Source of the DNA: an uncultured Faecalibacterium sp.
GTDB lineage: Bacteria > Bacillota > Clostridia > Oscillospirales > Ruminococcaceae
Assembly (NCBI GenBank): GCA_900540455.1
Contig: UQGD01000016.1
Span: 1-45,937, forward strand
Direction of reading: 5' to 3'
Length of the DNA: 45,937 nucleotides
Under the pieces are notes generated by a model. It searched no databases, was not told the origin of the DNA, and saw nothing but the letters and a program-made list of their open reading frames with translations. The translations under genes and the position numbers were made by a program. Positions 8,054 to 16,696 of this stretch are shown here, one piece after another. How positions within the stretch are numbered: position 1 is the first letter of the stretch; every line of letters begins with the position of its first letter.

Positions 8054-8200
8054 GCATGAGCGTGAAAAAAAAGATAGATTGTCCTCCGTATAGAGGAAAT
8101 CTTTTCATCTTTGTACGCATACAGAATACAAATGGCTATGCCATAACGGCGTATTTTGCTCAAAATGGTACACTTTTTGCGCAAAACAGGTCCCATTCCA

Positions 8201-8229
8201 TTGACATCTCCCTAGGGGGATGGTAGAAT
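8201..8229 (+). promoter_or_regulatory. Sigma-A promoter of the opp operon with palindromic spacer
   Basis: TTGACA (8201-8206) and TAGAAT (8224-8229) are separated by exactly 17 bp. The spacer contains the perfect 8-bp palindrome CCCTAGGG inside CTCCCTAGGGGG, placed where a repressor or a MerR-type regulator could act. The operator role is inference. Confidence 0.8.
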
Positions 8230-8235
8230 ATGAAG

Positions 8236-8414
8236 CGTGTTCATAGTTCTGCAAGGGGGCGTAAACACAGACAGAGGAGTCTGTTTCGGCCTCTATTTTT
8301 GTACTCGCGGGTGGGAATGTCCGCGCGTCCCTTTGCCGAAAAAGGGGAGAACGAGGCGACTTGTGCGCCTTATATGCCATGACACAACGCAAAAAATACA
8401 GGGAGGACAACACA
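8236..8414 (+). promoter_or_regulatory. Long 5' leader of the opp operon with alternative hairpins
   Basis: About 180 nt separate the predicted start site from the oppA ATG. Two mutually exclusive hairpins are visible. One pairs ACAGAC (8267-8272) with GTCTGT (8279-8284). The other pairs AGAGG (8273-8277) with CCTCT (8290-8294) and is followed by ATTTTTG, like a weak terminator. A further CGCGG/CCGCG hairpin lies near 8307-8326. This could be an attenuator; no known riboswitch class is recognised. Confidence 0.35.
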
Positions 8415-10430
8415 ATGAACAACAACTTCGAGTCTCATAAGTTCGACCGCCGCAGCTTCCTTAAGGCCAGCGGCATTGTTGGCGCAGCCGGCCTGCTGGC
8501 AGCCTGTGGCGGCAAGGATGACTCTGGCGCCCCCGCCGCTTCCGGTTCCGGCGCTGCTCCTGCTGCACCTGGCAACGGCGGCGAGCCCATCACCGACCTG
8601 GTCACCTGGGAAGTCATCCTGCGTGAGATAACCACCTGGAACGTCCAGAAGAGCCAGAACGCAGCCGACCTGAACGTGCTGTGCAACTGCATCAACGGCC
8701 TGGTCACCAACAACATCTACGGTCAGTTTGTGCCGGATACGGCTACCGAGTGGAGCTACAATGCCGACGCCACCGAGTGCACCTTCAAGCTGCGCAACGA
8801 CGTGAAGTGGAGCGACATGAACGGCAACGTCAAGGGCGACATGAAGGCTGAGGACTACCTGATCGGTCTGGAGTGGGTGCTGAACTCTGCCAAGAACGAG
8901 AACCTGAACACCTCCATGCCCAATAGCTATATCGTTAAGGCTGCTGAGTACAACCAATACACCCTGGAGATGGACCCTGAGGAAGCTAAGAAGCTGACCT
9001 ACAAGGACATGCTGGACTACGGTGTCGGCATCGCTGCTCCGGACGACTACACCGTCGTGTACACCTGCAAGGTGCCTTGCCCCTACTTCCACACCATCGC
9101 TTCCGGCTCTTGCCTGTTCCCGCTGCCTCAGGGTCTGCTGGATGAGCTGGGCGTGGATGGCTACATTGGCGCTACCAACGAGACCATCTGGTACAACGGC
9201 GCATACCTGTGCAACGAGTACATCCAGAACAACTCCAAGGTCCTGGTGCAGAACCCCAACTACTTCAACGCAGCCAATGAGGCCCGCTTCAACTCGGTCA
9301 CCGTTCGTATGATCGATGATATCCTGGTGGGCTATACTCTGTATGATGCAGGCGAGATCGATGAGATCGAGCTGCATGAGTCTCCGATGAACACCATTCT
9401 GTCGGATCCCTCCAACCCCTACTACGACCAGGTGGTTGAGGCAACTCCCAAGAAGTTCAGCTACCAGACTCACTTCAACTGGAACCGTCACAATCCGGAC
9501 GGCACCCCCGATGACAACTGGAACAAGGCAATCGCCAATGTTAAGTTCCGTCAGTGCCTGCGCTACGGCCTGAACTCCATGACCACCTTTGAGCGTACCA
9601 ACGCAAAGGAACCGCTGAAGTGCGAGAACAACTGCTTCACCATGAAGGGCCTGTGTGTGTTCAGCGATGGCCGCGATTACACCGACCGCGTGGAAGAGCT
9701 GCTGGGTCTGCCTGCTTCCGACGGCACCAAGCCCCGCCGCTATGATCCGGAGCGTTTTGCACAGCTGAAGAAGGAGGCTATGGAGGAGCTGAGCGCCATC
9801 GGCGTCACCTTCCCTGTCACCTGCTGGGCTTACATGAAGGCCGGCGGCGATACCTCTTCTTCACTGGTCACCCAGCAGAACTGGAAGAACGATCTGGGCG
9901 ATGACTTTATCAAGTACGACTGGTTCGAGTACGTGGCTGACTTTACGCAGGAAGTTCAGCTGGCCAAGACCGCCAGCATCTATGTCAACGGCTGGGGCGC
10001 TGACTACGCTGACGTTTCCAACTTCCTGGGTCAGGAGATCCTGGGCGACGACAACGCCTACTACAACAAGCACTACAACTACCTGTTCGACTTCGTGGAT
10101 GCGCCCGAGGATTACCGCAAGGATCTGGTGGACCGCTACGCTCACTTCACCGAGCTGTACCACACCGCCAATGCGATCACGGATGACAACGATGCCCGTT
10201 ACGAGGCATTTGCACAGGCAGAGGCCTACTTCCTGGATAGTGTGCTGACCCTGCCCAACCGTTATGATGTTGGTCTGCAGCTGACTCACATCAACCTGTA
10301 CTCCAAGATCAACACCCTGTGCGGCATTGCTGCATACAAGTACGTTAACTGGGAGACCTCCACGGAAGCCTATACCGCTGAGGACTTCGCCGCCTTCGCC
10401 GAGGCTTATAATGCGGCTAAGGGTGCCTGA
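8415..10430 (+). CDS. oppA: Oligopeptide ABC transporter substrate-binding lipoprotein
   Basis: A 671-residue extracytoplasmic solute-binding protein of family 5 (OppA/DppA). The N-terminus carries DRRSFLKASG, a twin-arginine motif, followed by a hydrophobic stretch and the lipobox LLAAC, so it is predicted to be exported by Tat and lipidated. A Gly/Ala/Ser/Pro-rich linker follows. Family blocks include TATEWSYNADATECTFKLRNDVKWSD, close to the usual 'FKLR.gvkwsDG' signature. At 671 residues it is longer than most OppA proteins. The ATG is chosen for its GGGAGGAC ribosome site. Its stop overlaps the next start as TGATG, so translation is probably coupled. Confidence 0.93.
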   Translation: MNNNFESHKFDRRSFLKASGIVGAAGLLAACGGKDDSGAPAASGSGAAPAAPGNGGEPITDLVTWEVILREITTWNVQKSQNAADLNVLCNCINGLVTNNIYGQFVPDTATEWSYNADATECTFKLRNDVKWSDMNGNVKGDMKAEDYLIGLEWVLNSAKNENLNTSMPNSYIVKAAEYNQYTLEMDPEEAKKLTYKDMLDYGVGIAAPDDYTVVYTCKVPCPYFHTIASGSCLFPLPQGLLDELGVDGYIGATNETIWYNGAYLCNEYIQNNSKVLVQNPNYFNAANEARFNSVTVRMIDDILVGYTLYDAGEIDEIELHESPMNTILSDPSNPYYDQVVEATPKKFSYQTHFNWNRHNPDGTPDDNWNKAIANVKFRQCLRYGLNSMTTFERTNAKEPLKCENNCFTMKGLCVFSDGRDYTDRVEELLGLPASDGTKPRRYDPERFAQLKKEAMEELSAIGVTFPVTCWAYMKAGGDTSSSLVTQQNWKNDLGDDFIKYDWFEYVADFTQEVQLAKTASIYVNGWGADYADVSNFLGQEILGDDNAYYNKHYNYLFDFVDAPEDYRKDLVDRYAHFTELYHTANAITDDNDARYEAFAQAEAYFLDSVLTLPNRYDVGLQLTHINLYSKINTLCGIAAYKYVNWETSTEAYTAEDFAAFAEAYNAAKGA

Positions 10431-11380
10431 TGCTGAAATATACCCTGAAGCGGCTGGCACAGTCGTTTGTAACCATTCTGCTCGCAGTTACCATCGTGTT
10501 CCTGCTGCTGCGCCTTCTGCCCACGGATTACTACTTCACTGAGGATCAGCTCATGAAGTTTACCCCGGAGCAGAAGAATGCGCAGCTGCAGGCTGCGGGC
10601 TTGCTGGACCCCCCTGGTACACAGCTTATTCGCTATTATGGGCAGCTCCTCCATCTGGACTTTGGTGTCTCGCGGAGAATTCAGAGCGGCGTTCCTGTGA
10701 CCAAGGTGATCGGCGGCAAATTCAAGATCTCCATGAAGCTGGGCCTGATCTCTCTGGTCATCGCACTGACTCTGGGTGTGACCCTGGGCATTTTGCAGAC
10801 GGTCTTTAAAGAAAAGCTCATGGATCATATTGGTACCGGCTATACCGTGCTGGTCAATGCGGTTCCGCCGCTGGTGTCCTATTCACTGGTACTGGTGTTT
10901 GGCGCAAAGATACTGGGCTTACCGCCTTTGTACTCCAACCGAAACCCAGGCCCGTCCAGTATCCTCCCCATCATCTGCTTGTCCATGGCGTCCATTGCAG
11001 GCTATGCCCTGTGGACCCGCCGCTATATGGTGGATGAGCTGACCCGTGATTACATCAAACTTGCCAAGATCAAGGGCCTGAACACCCGGGAGATCATGGT
11101 GGGTCATGTGCTGCGCAATGCCATGGTGCCTATGGTGCAGTACATTCCGGCTGCACTGCTGGAGACCATTGGCGGTTCGCTGCTGGTGGAGCGCTTCTTC
11201 TCGGTGCCGGGCATGGGCCCGCTGCTGACGGATGCGATCAACCGTTATGATACCAACGTGGTTCAGACCTTGATCATCCTGTATGCGACCATCGGTATTC
11301 TTGGTGTCTTTATGGGCGATGTGGCCATGATGATGGTTGACCCGCGTATTACTCTGGTAGGGAAGGAGGAGGCCCGCTGA
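10430..11380 (+). CDS. oppB: Oligopeptide ABC transporter permease, OppB/DppB type
   Basis: A 316-residue inner permease subunit. It begins MLKYTLKRLAQSFVTILLAV, the typical first membrane helix of OppB/DppB, followed by an external loop. A binding-protein-dependent transport domain of several helices comes next, with the EAA-like loop around DYIKLAKIKGLNTREIMVGHVLRNA that contacts the ATPases. The C-terminal part keeps the family phrase ERFFSVPGMGPLLTDAI. Start and stop codons overlap those of its neighbours by one base on both sides, so the permeases are likely made in fixed ratio with the binding protein. Confidence 0.95.
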   Translation: MLKYTLKRLAQSFVTILLAVTIVFLLLRLLPTDYYFTEDQLMKFTPEQKNAQLQAAGLLDPPGTQLIRYYGQLLHLDFGVSRRIQSGVPVTKVIGGKFKISMKLGLISLVIALTLGVTLGILQTVFKEKLMDHIGTGYTVLVNAVPPLVSYSLVLVFGAKILGLPPLYSNRNPGPSSILPIICLSMASIAGYALWTRRYMVDELTRDYIKLAKIKGLNTREIMVGHVLRNAMVPMVQYIPAALLETIGGSLLVERFFSVPGMGPLLTDAINRYDTNVVQTLIILYATIGILGVFMGDVAMMMVDPRITLVGKEEAR

Positions 11381-12321
11381 TGGCGAAAGCATCTGATTTT
11401 GAGGGGAAGAACCCCGACGAGCTGTTTTACTTTGTAGACTACTCGCCTGAGGAAGCTGAGCGCATCGGCTACTCCAACTATTCGTACTGGGGCTCTGTGT
11501 TCCATAACTTTTTGAAGAGAAAAAGTGCGGTGTTCTGCGCTATTTTATTTGTCGCACTGGTCGTTTTCTCTTTTGTGGCACAGGCGATCGGCCGCTATGA
11601 CTATGCGACCCTGGAAACGGATACCGCACTCAAATTCATCCGGCCCAACGGGGAATTTTGGTTTGGTACCGATAACATTGGCCGCGACTACTGGTGTCAG
11701 GTGTGGTTTGCCGCCCAGACTTCGATCCGCATGGCGCTGATCGTGGCTGTGGGCGAGAGTATCCTGGGTGTTATCATTGGCCTGCTATGGGGCTATGTCC
11801 GCAAGCTGGACCGCTTCTTCACCGAGCTGTACAACCTGATCTACAACATCCCGATCATTATCTATATGACCCTGATCGCGCTGTTGGTCGGCCGCAGCTT
11901 CTGGATCATGGTGGTCTCTCTGATCGCTACCCACTGGCTGAACATGGCCCGCCGTGTCCGCAATATCGTGTTTATGTACCGTGACCGGGAGTACAACCTG
12001 GCATCCCGGTGCCTGGGCACCCCGCTGTGGCGCGTGCTGACCAAGAACATCCTGCCCTACATGGTATCGGTCATCATTCTGGGCATGGCGCTGTCCATCC
12101 CGGCCACCATCTCCCTGGAGAGCACCCTCTCCTACCTGGGCTTGGGTCTGGACGGCCGCACCCCCTCTCTGGGCGTGCTGCTGCGCAATGCGCGGATGTT
12201 CTTCCTGGACTACCCCTATCTGCTGATCTTCCCGGCAGTGATCGTGTCCATCATCTCGATTTCGTTCTATATCATGGGCAACGCGTTCTCGGATGCGGCT
12301 GACCCGCGCAATCACGTTTAA
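11380..12321 (+). CDS. oppC: Oligopeptide ABC transporter permease, OppC/DppC type
   Basis: The 313-residue second permease subunit. A cytoplasmic N-terminal extension of about 45 residues (FEGKNPDELFYFVDYSPEEAER) precedes the first helix. The OppC hallmark FWFGTDNIGRDYWCQV follows, then the transport domain with the coupling loop REYNLASRCLGTPLWRVLTKNILPY. The late segment ISLESTLSYLGLGL is also typical of OppC. Length is normal. It overlaps oppB by one base (TGATG) and is followed after 21 bp by oppD. Confidence 0.95.
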   Translation: MAKASDFEGKNPDELFYFVDYSPEEAERIGYSNYSYWGSVFHNFLKRKSAVFCAILFVALVVFSFVAQAIGRYDYATLETDTALKFIRPNGEFWFGTDNIGRDYWCQVWFAAQTSIRMALIVAVGESILGVIIGLLWGYVRKLDRFFTELYNLIYNIPIIIYMTLIALLVGRSFWIMVVSLIATHWLNMARRVRNIVFMYRDREYNLASRCLGTPLWRVLTKNILPYMVSVIILGMALSIPATISLESTLSYLGLGLDGRTPSLGVLLRNARMFFLDYPYLLIFPAVIVSIISISFYIMGNAFSDAADPRNHV

Positions 12322-12342
12322 GATGGGAGAGAAGACCACCAA

Positions 12343-13389
12343 ATGGATAAAAAACCAATCATCTCTGCCAAGGACGTGGAGATCACCTTTAGCCTGCGCG
12401 GCAAAAAGCTGAAAGCTATCCGCAAGTGCTCGCTGGATCTGTACGAGGGCGAGACCCTCGCCATCGTAGGCGAGTCCGGCTCCGGTAAGAGCGTGTTCAC
12501 CAAAACCTTCGTGGGCATGCTGGACGCCAACGGTAAGATTACCGGCGGCTCCATCATGTACGACGGCGAGGATGTAGCGAAGTACAAGGAGAAGGACTGG
12601 CTCAAGATCCGCGGCAAAAAGATCGCGATGGTCATGCAGGACCCGATGACCAGCCTGAACCCCCTGAAGAAGGTGGGCAAGCAGATCCAGGAGAGCATCG
12701 AGCATCACCAGGGTCTCAAGGGCGCAGAAGCCAAAAAGGCTGCCATCGAGATGCTGGCCAAGGTTGGCATCCCTGACCCTGAGCGCCGCTACGACCAGTA
12801 CCCCCATGAGTTCTCCGGCGGTATGCGTCAGCGTGTGGTCATCGCCATTGCAGCTGCCTGCCACCCGCAGGTGCTGATCTGTGACGAGCCCACCACCGCA
12901 CTGGATGTGACCATCCAGGCCCAGATCCTGCAGCTGATCCGTGATCTGCAGAAGGAGCTGGATATGTCGGTCATCTACATCACCCACGACCTGGGTGTTG
13001 TGGCAAACGTGGCCGACCGCGTGGCTGTCATGTACGCTGGTCAGATCGTGGAGTACGGCACCGTGGAGGAGATCTTCTATGACTCCTGGCACCCCTATAC
13101 CTGGGCGCTGCTGCAGGCTCTGCCGCAGCTGGGCGTCAAGGGCGAGGAGCTGCCCAGCATCGACGGTACCCCCCCGAACCTGTTCAACGAGATCCAGGGC
13201 GACGCTTTTGCCCCGCGCAACAAGCATGCACTGGCCATCGACTTTGTGCAGGAGCCGCCGTTCTTCCCCGTGTCGGAGACCCATGCGGCCAAGACCTGGT
13301 ATCTGGACCCCCGGGCGCCCAAGATCGAGCGTCCGCACTCGATCCAGAACCTGCGGGCCAAAATGGAAAAGATGGGAGGTGCGCGCTGA
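12343..13389 (+). CDS. oppD: Oligopeptide ABC transporter ATP-binding protein, OppD type
   Basis: A 348-residue ATPase that powers peptide uptake with OppF. Walker A is GESGSGKS (near residue 43), the signature is FSGGMRQR, and Walker B is VLICDEPTTALDV, followed by the switch His in YITHDLG. The C-terminal extension with WHPYTWALLQALPQLG and a proline-rich stretch is the oligopeptide/dipeptide transporter domain. The CxxxxxC-type cysteine cluster that binds Fe-S in some OppD proteins is not evident. GGGAGAGAAG precedes the ATG. Its stop abuts the start of oppF directly. Confidence 0.95.
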   Translation: MDKKPIISAKDVEITFSLRGKKLKAIRKCSLDLYEGETLAIVGESGSGKSVFTKTFVGMLDANGKITGGSIMYDGEDVAKYKEKDWLKIRGKKIAMVMQDPMTSLNPLKKVGKQIQESIEHHQGLKGAEAKKAAIEMLAKVGIPDPERRYDQYPHEFSGGMRQRVVIAIAAACHPQVLICDEPTTALDVTIQAQILQLIRDLQKELDMSVIYITHDLGVVANVADRVAVMYAGQIVEYGTVEEIFYDSWHPYTWALLQALPQLGVKGEELPSIDGTPPNLFNEIQGDAFAPRNKHALAIDFVQEPPFFPVSETHAAKTWYLDPRAPKIERPHSIQNLRAKMEKMGGAR

Positions 13390-14331
13390 ATGGCTGAACG
13401 TGAAAAGCTGATCGAACTGAAGGACCTTCAGATCACCTTCGGCAGCGGCAAGCGTAAATTCGTGGCCGTGGACCATGTCAATTTTGACATCTACAAGGGC
13501 GAGACCTTCTCTCTGGTAGGCGAGTCCGGCTCTGGCAAGACCACCATTGGCCGTGCCATCTGCCGCATCAACCCCACTTCCGGCGGCGAGATCCTGTTCA
13601 AGGGTCAGCGCATCAACGGCAAGATCTCCAAGGAACTGGATAAAGAGGTCATCCGCAAGTGCCAGATGATCTTCCAGGACCCGATGGCTTCGCTGAACGA
13701 GCGCGCCAAGGTGGAATACATCGTGGCAGAGGGCCTTTTGAACCATCACCTCTACAAGGACCAGAATGACCTGCATGAAAAGGTCATGAACGCCCTGCAC
13801 GAGGTCGGCCTGCTGCCGGAGTTTGCTTCCCGCTTCCCCCACGAGTTCTCGGGCGGACAGCGGCAGCGCATCGGTATTGCACGCGCCCTGGTCATGCAGC
13901 CGGAGTTTATTGTGGCAGACGAGCCCATCTCGGCGCTGGATGTGTCCATCCGCGCTCAGGTGCTGAACCTGCTCAATAACATGAAGAAGTCCCGTGGCCT
14001 GACCTACCTGTTCATTGCCCACGATCTGTCTGTGGTGCGTTTTATCTCCGACCGCATTGCTGTCATCAGCAAGGGCCGTATCGTAGAGCTGGCAGAGGCA
14101 GAGGAGCTGTTCCTCCACCCGCTGCACCCCTACACCAAGGCCCTGCTGAGCGCTGTGCCCATCCCGGACCCCAGCCTGGAAAAGGAGAAAAAACTCCTGG
14201 TCTACGATCCTTCGATCCATGACTATTCCACCGATAAGCCCGTTTGGGAGGAGATCGCCAACGGACACTTCGTCTATGGCAACCAGAAGGAGCTGGAGGG
14301 TTACCGCAAGGAGTACGAATCCAAGCGCTGA
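13390..14331 (+). CDS. oppF: Oligopeptide ABC transporter ATP-binding protein, OppF type
   Basis: The second ATPase subunit, 313 residues. Walker A GESGSGKTT (near residue 43), Q-loop MIFQDPMASLNERAKV, signature EFSGGQRQR, Walker B EFIVADEPISALDV and switch FIAHDLSVV are all intact. A short C-terminal oligopeptide-transporter extension (LHPYTKALLSAVPIPDP) is present. It is the last gene of the five-gene opp operon and is followed by a strong terminator. AAAGATGGGAGGTGCGC at the end of oppD supplies its ribosome site. OppF and OppD likely form a heterodimer. Confidence 0.95.
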   Translation: MAEREKLIELKDLQITFGSGKRKFVAVDHVNFDIYKGETFSLVGESGSGKTTIGRAICRINPTSGGEILFKGQRINGKISKELDKEVIRKCQMIFQDPMASLNERAKVEYIVAEGLLNHHLYKDQNDLHEKVMNALHEVGLLPEFASRFPHEFSGGQRQRIGIARALVMQPEFIVADEPISALDVSIRAQVLNLLNNMKKSRGLTYLFIAHDLSVVRFISDRIAVISKGRIVELAEAEELFLHPLHPYTKALLSAVPIPDPSLEKEKKLLVYDPSIHDYSTDKPVWEEIANGHFVYGNQKELEGYRKEYESKR

Positions 14332-14362
14332 TCCCAATACTTCGGTTATTTTTCTGCATCTG

Positions 14363-14395
14363 CCCCGTCGCAGCACCCGCTGCGGCGGGGTTTTT
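14363..14395 (+). terminator. Rho-independent terminator of the opp operon
   Basis: CCCCGtCGCAGC pairs with GCTGCGgCGGGG around an ACCC loop, followed by five T. It lies 32 bp beyond the oppF stop. Confidence 0.92.
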
Positions 14396-14475
14396 GCGTT
14401 TTGCGGCAGATTCTGTTTTTTTGTGGTTAAAATAGCGGATATGCGTTTGTTTTTGCGGCATACCAAACCTTGGAA

Positions 14476-14504
14476 TTGACAAAAAGGCTGAGAAATACTA
14501 TACT
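14476..14504 (+). promoter_or_regulatory. Sigma-A promoter of the RNase J gene
   Basis: TTGACA (14476-14481), a 17-bp AT-rich spacer and TATACT (14499-14504) make a near-consensus promoter. The predicted start site is about 300 nt upstream of the RNase J ATG. Confidence 0.85.
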
Positions 14505-14510
14505 TGTTGC

Positions 14511-14807
14511 AACGTAATGCGTATAGGGGCGTGCTATGGGGCAGGCCCATAGCTTTGCAGGGTTCACAGGCCGCGGTCGCATTGAACAGATGGACTGGAG
14601 AGGGCCGGGCACGGGGAGGATATCTCCGCCGGGGCTGTTGTCTATGCAGGGCGAAGCCGGTGCTTTTGATCAAAAGCCCGGAACAAAAAATTCTATACGA
14701 TAGCACACAAAGGGATCGGGCCGCTCCGGCGGTGCATCCCATCAACATGGCGCAGGTTCTGCCTGGTGGGCGAGCCTGGGCCTTACAGTCAATTTTGGAG
14801 GTACCGA
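14511..14807 (+). promoter_or_regulatory. Long structured 5' leader of the RNase J gene
   Basis: About 300 nt lie between the predicted start site and the ATG, with no convincing gene. Several strong hairpins can be drawn. GCTATGGG/CCCATAGC (14533-14553) is perfect. GCTTTT/AAAAGC with flanking CCG/CGG lies near 14660-14684, and GGGAT/ATCCC enclosing CCGC/GCGG lies near 14712-14742. There is no U-run, so these are not terminators. RNase J genes are sometimes autoregulated through their leaders, so a processing site is possible. I recognise no known riboswitch. Confidence 0.5.
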
Positions 14808-16604
14808 ATGGCACAGTTAAAAGAACAGAAAGACCAGCGCCCCGCCGCCGCAGCTGTGGCTGAAGCAGGGGAGAAGCGGCCCCGTCCCCGCCGTCCGCAC
14901 GGCCAGCGCCGTCCCCGCCGGGCACCGCAGCCCAAGGAGGGCAATGCGCCCCAGATCCATATCTACCCCTTGGGCGGCCTGGGCGAAGTGGGCAAAAATA
15001 TGACCGTTTACGAGTGCTGCGGTGATATGATCATTGTGGACTGCGGCCTGGTATTCCCGGACAGCGATATGTTCGGCGTGGACCTGGTGATCCCGGATTT
15101 CAGCTTTGTGCTGCAAAATAAGGATAAGATCAAGGGCCTGCTGATCACCCACGGCCACGAGGATCACATTGGCAGCATCCCCTATCTGCTGCAGCAGATG
15201 GACCTGCCCATCTACGGCACCCGGCTGACCTGCGGCCTGATCCGCAATAAGCTGGAGGAGTTTGGCCTGGCAGGGCGTACAAAGTTTGTGGAGATCCTGC
15301 CCCGCAAAAAGGTCAAACTGGGCTGCTTTACGGTGGAGCCCATCCACGTCAACCACTCCATCCCGGATGCAGTGGCGTTTGCCATCGACAGCCCCGCCGG
15401 TGTTGTGATCCAGACCGGTGACTTTAAGATCGATTACACCCCCCTGGCCTGCGGCCCTACGGATCTGTCCACTCTGTCTGAGTACGGACAGAAGGGGGTC
15501 TTGGCCCTGCTCAGCGACTCGACCAATGCCGAGCGCGCCGGTTTTACGGCTACGGAGCAGAAGGTGGCCGCCGGTGTACGCAATCTGTTTGCACGGGCGC
15601 GGAACAAGCGCATCATTATCGCTACCTTTGCCTCCAATATCTACCGTGTGCAGCAGATCATCGATCTGGCGGTAGAGGATGGCCGCAAGGTGGCATTCAG
15701 CGGCCGCAGCATGGTCAACAATACCGCCATGGCCCAGGAGCTGGGCTATATGCATATCCCGGAGGGGACGCTGATCAGCGTGGACGAGCTGGGCCAGTAC
15801 CCGCCGGAGCAGGTGGTGCTGATCACCACCGGCAGCCAGGGCGAGCCGCTGAGCGCTTTGTCCCGCATGGCATCCTGCAGCCACCGTCAGGTGCGGGTAG
15901 GCCCGGGAGATTTTATCATCATCTCCGCCAACCCCATCCCCGGCAATGAAAAGAGCGTGACCAAGATCGTCAACGGCCTGCTGCTGCTGGGCGCTGAGGT
16001 GATCTACGAGAGCATGTACGATGTCCATGTTTCCGGCCATGCCTGCCAGGAGGAGCAGAAGCTGATGCTCACCCTGACCAAGCCGCAGTATTTCCTGCCG
16101 GTACACGGCGAGTATAAGCAGCTGAAAAAACACGCCCTGACGGCGGCCAGCCTGGGCATCCCCACCAGCAATATCCTGATCGCGGAGAACGGCTCCAACG
16201 TAGTGCTCTCCCGCGATGAGCTGAAGCTGGGCGAGCCGGTAACGGCCGGCGCTGTGATGGTGGACGGCCTGGGCGTGGGCGACGTGGGCAACGTGGTCCT
16301 GCGGGACCGCAAGCACCTGTCGGAGGATGGCCTGGTGATCATTGTGGCCACTGTGGACAGCAAGACAGGTAAGGTCCTGGCCGGGCCGGACCTGGTCAGC
16401 CGGGGCTTTGTCTATGTGCGGGAGAACGAGGGCCTGATGGATGGTGCCCAGAGCATTGTGGAAAATGCCCTGAGCCGCTGTGTGGAAGAGCATGTGCGGG
16501 ATTGGAACAGCGTCAAGACCCGGGTGCGGGAGGCGCTGAGCAGCTATATCTACCGCCGCACCAAGCGCAGCCCCATGATCCTCCCGATCCTGATGGAGGT
16601 CTGA
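14808..16604 (+). CDS. rnj: Ribonuclease J
   Basis: The 598-residue protein is a metallo-beta-lactamase/beta-CASP RNase that acts as 5'-3' exoribonuclease and endonuclease in mRNA decay and rRNA maturation. A basic, disordered N-terminal tail (about 50 residues rich in Arg, Pro and Ala) precedes the core starting at IHIYPLGGLGEVGKNMTVYE. The zinc-binding HGHEDHIGS is near residue 114, the second histidine lies in HVNHSIPDAVAFAI, and QTGDFKID and the beta-CASP motifs STNAERAG and SGHACQEEQ follow. TTTTGGAGG is placed well for the ATG at 14808. Only one RNase J is in the window, so J1 versus J2 is not assigned. gdpP follows 92 bp downstream. Confidence 0.95.
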   Translation: MAQLKEQKDQRPAAAAVAEAGEKRPRPRRPHGQRRPRRAPQPKEGNAPQIHIYPLGGLGEVGKNMTVYECCGDMIIVDCGLVFPDSDMFGVDLVIPDFSFVLQNKDKIKGLLITHGHEDHIGSIPYLLQQMDLPIYGTRLTCGLIRNKLEEFGLAGRTKFVEILPRKKVKLGCFTVEPIHVNHSIPDAVAFAIDSPAGVVIQTGDFKIDYTPLACGPTDLSTLSEYGQKGVLALLSDSTNAERAGFTATEQKVAAGVRNLFARARNKRIIIATFASNIYRVQQIIDLAVEDGRKVAFSGRSMVNNTAMAQELGYMHIPEGTLISVDELGQYPPEQVVLITTGSQGEPLSALSRMASCSHRQVRVGPGDFIIISANPIPGNEKSVTKIVNGLLLLGAEVIYESMYDVHVSGHACQEEQKLMLTLTKPQYFLPVHGEYKQLKKHALTAASLGIPTSNILIAENGSNVVLSRDELKLGEPVTAGAVMVDGLGVGDVGNVVLRDRKHLSEDGLVIIVATVDSKTGKVLAGPDLVSRGFVYVRENEGLMDGAQSIVENALSRCVEEHVRDWNSVKTRVREALSSYIYRRTKRSPMILPILMEV

Positions 16605-16696
16605 GCCGGGCTGTATGACGGCCAAAAAGGCTGCGGTCATTGGAAAAAGCGTGTGCCCTGGGGGCAGGGCCGCAGTCCTTGGGGGAGGATGAATCT

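Noticed and set aside
14511..14807. c-di-AMP (ydaO) riboswitch or T-box in the RNase J leader
   Set aside because: None of the conserved core sequences of these classes was found.
11785..14925. 1046-codon minus-strand open frame opposite opp genes
   Set aside because: It is opposite four clear transporter genes; the composition (His, Gln, Val, Leu rich) is that of an antisense shadow in GC-rich DNA.
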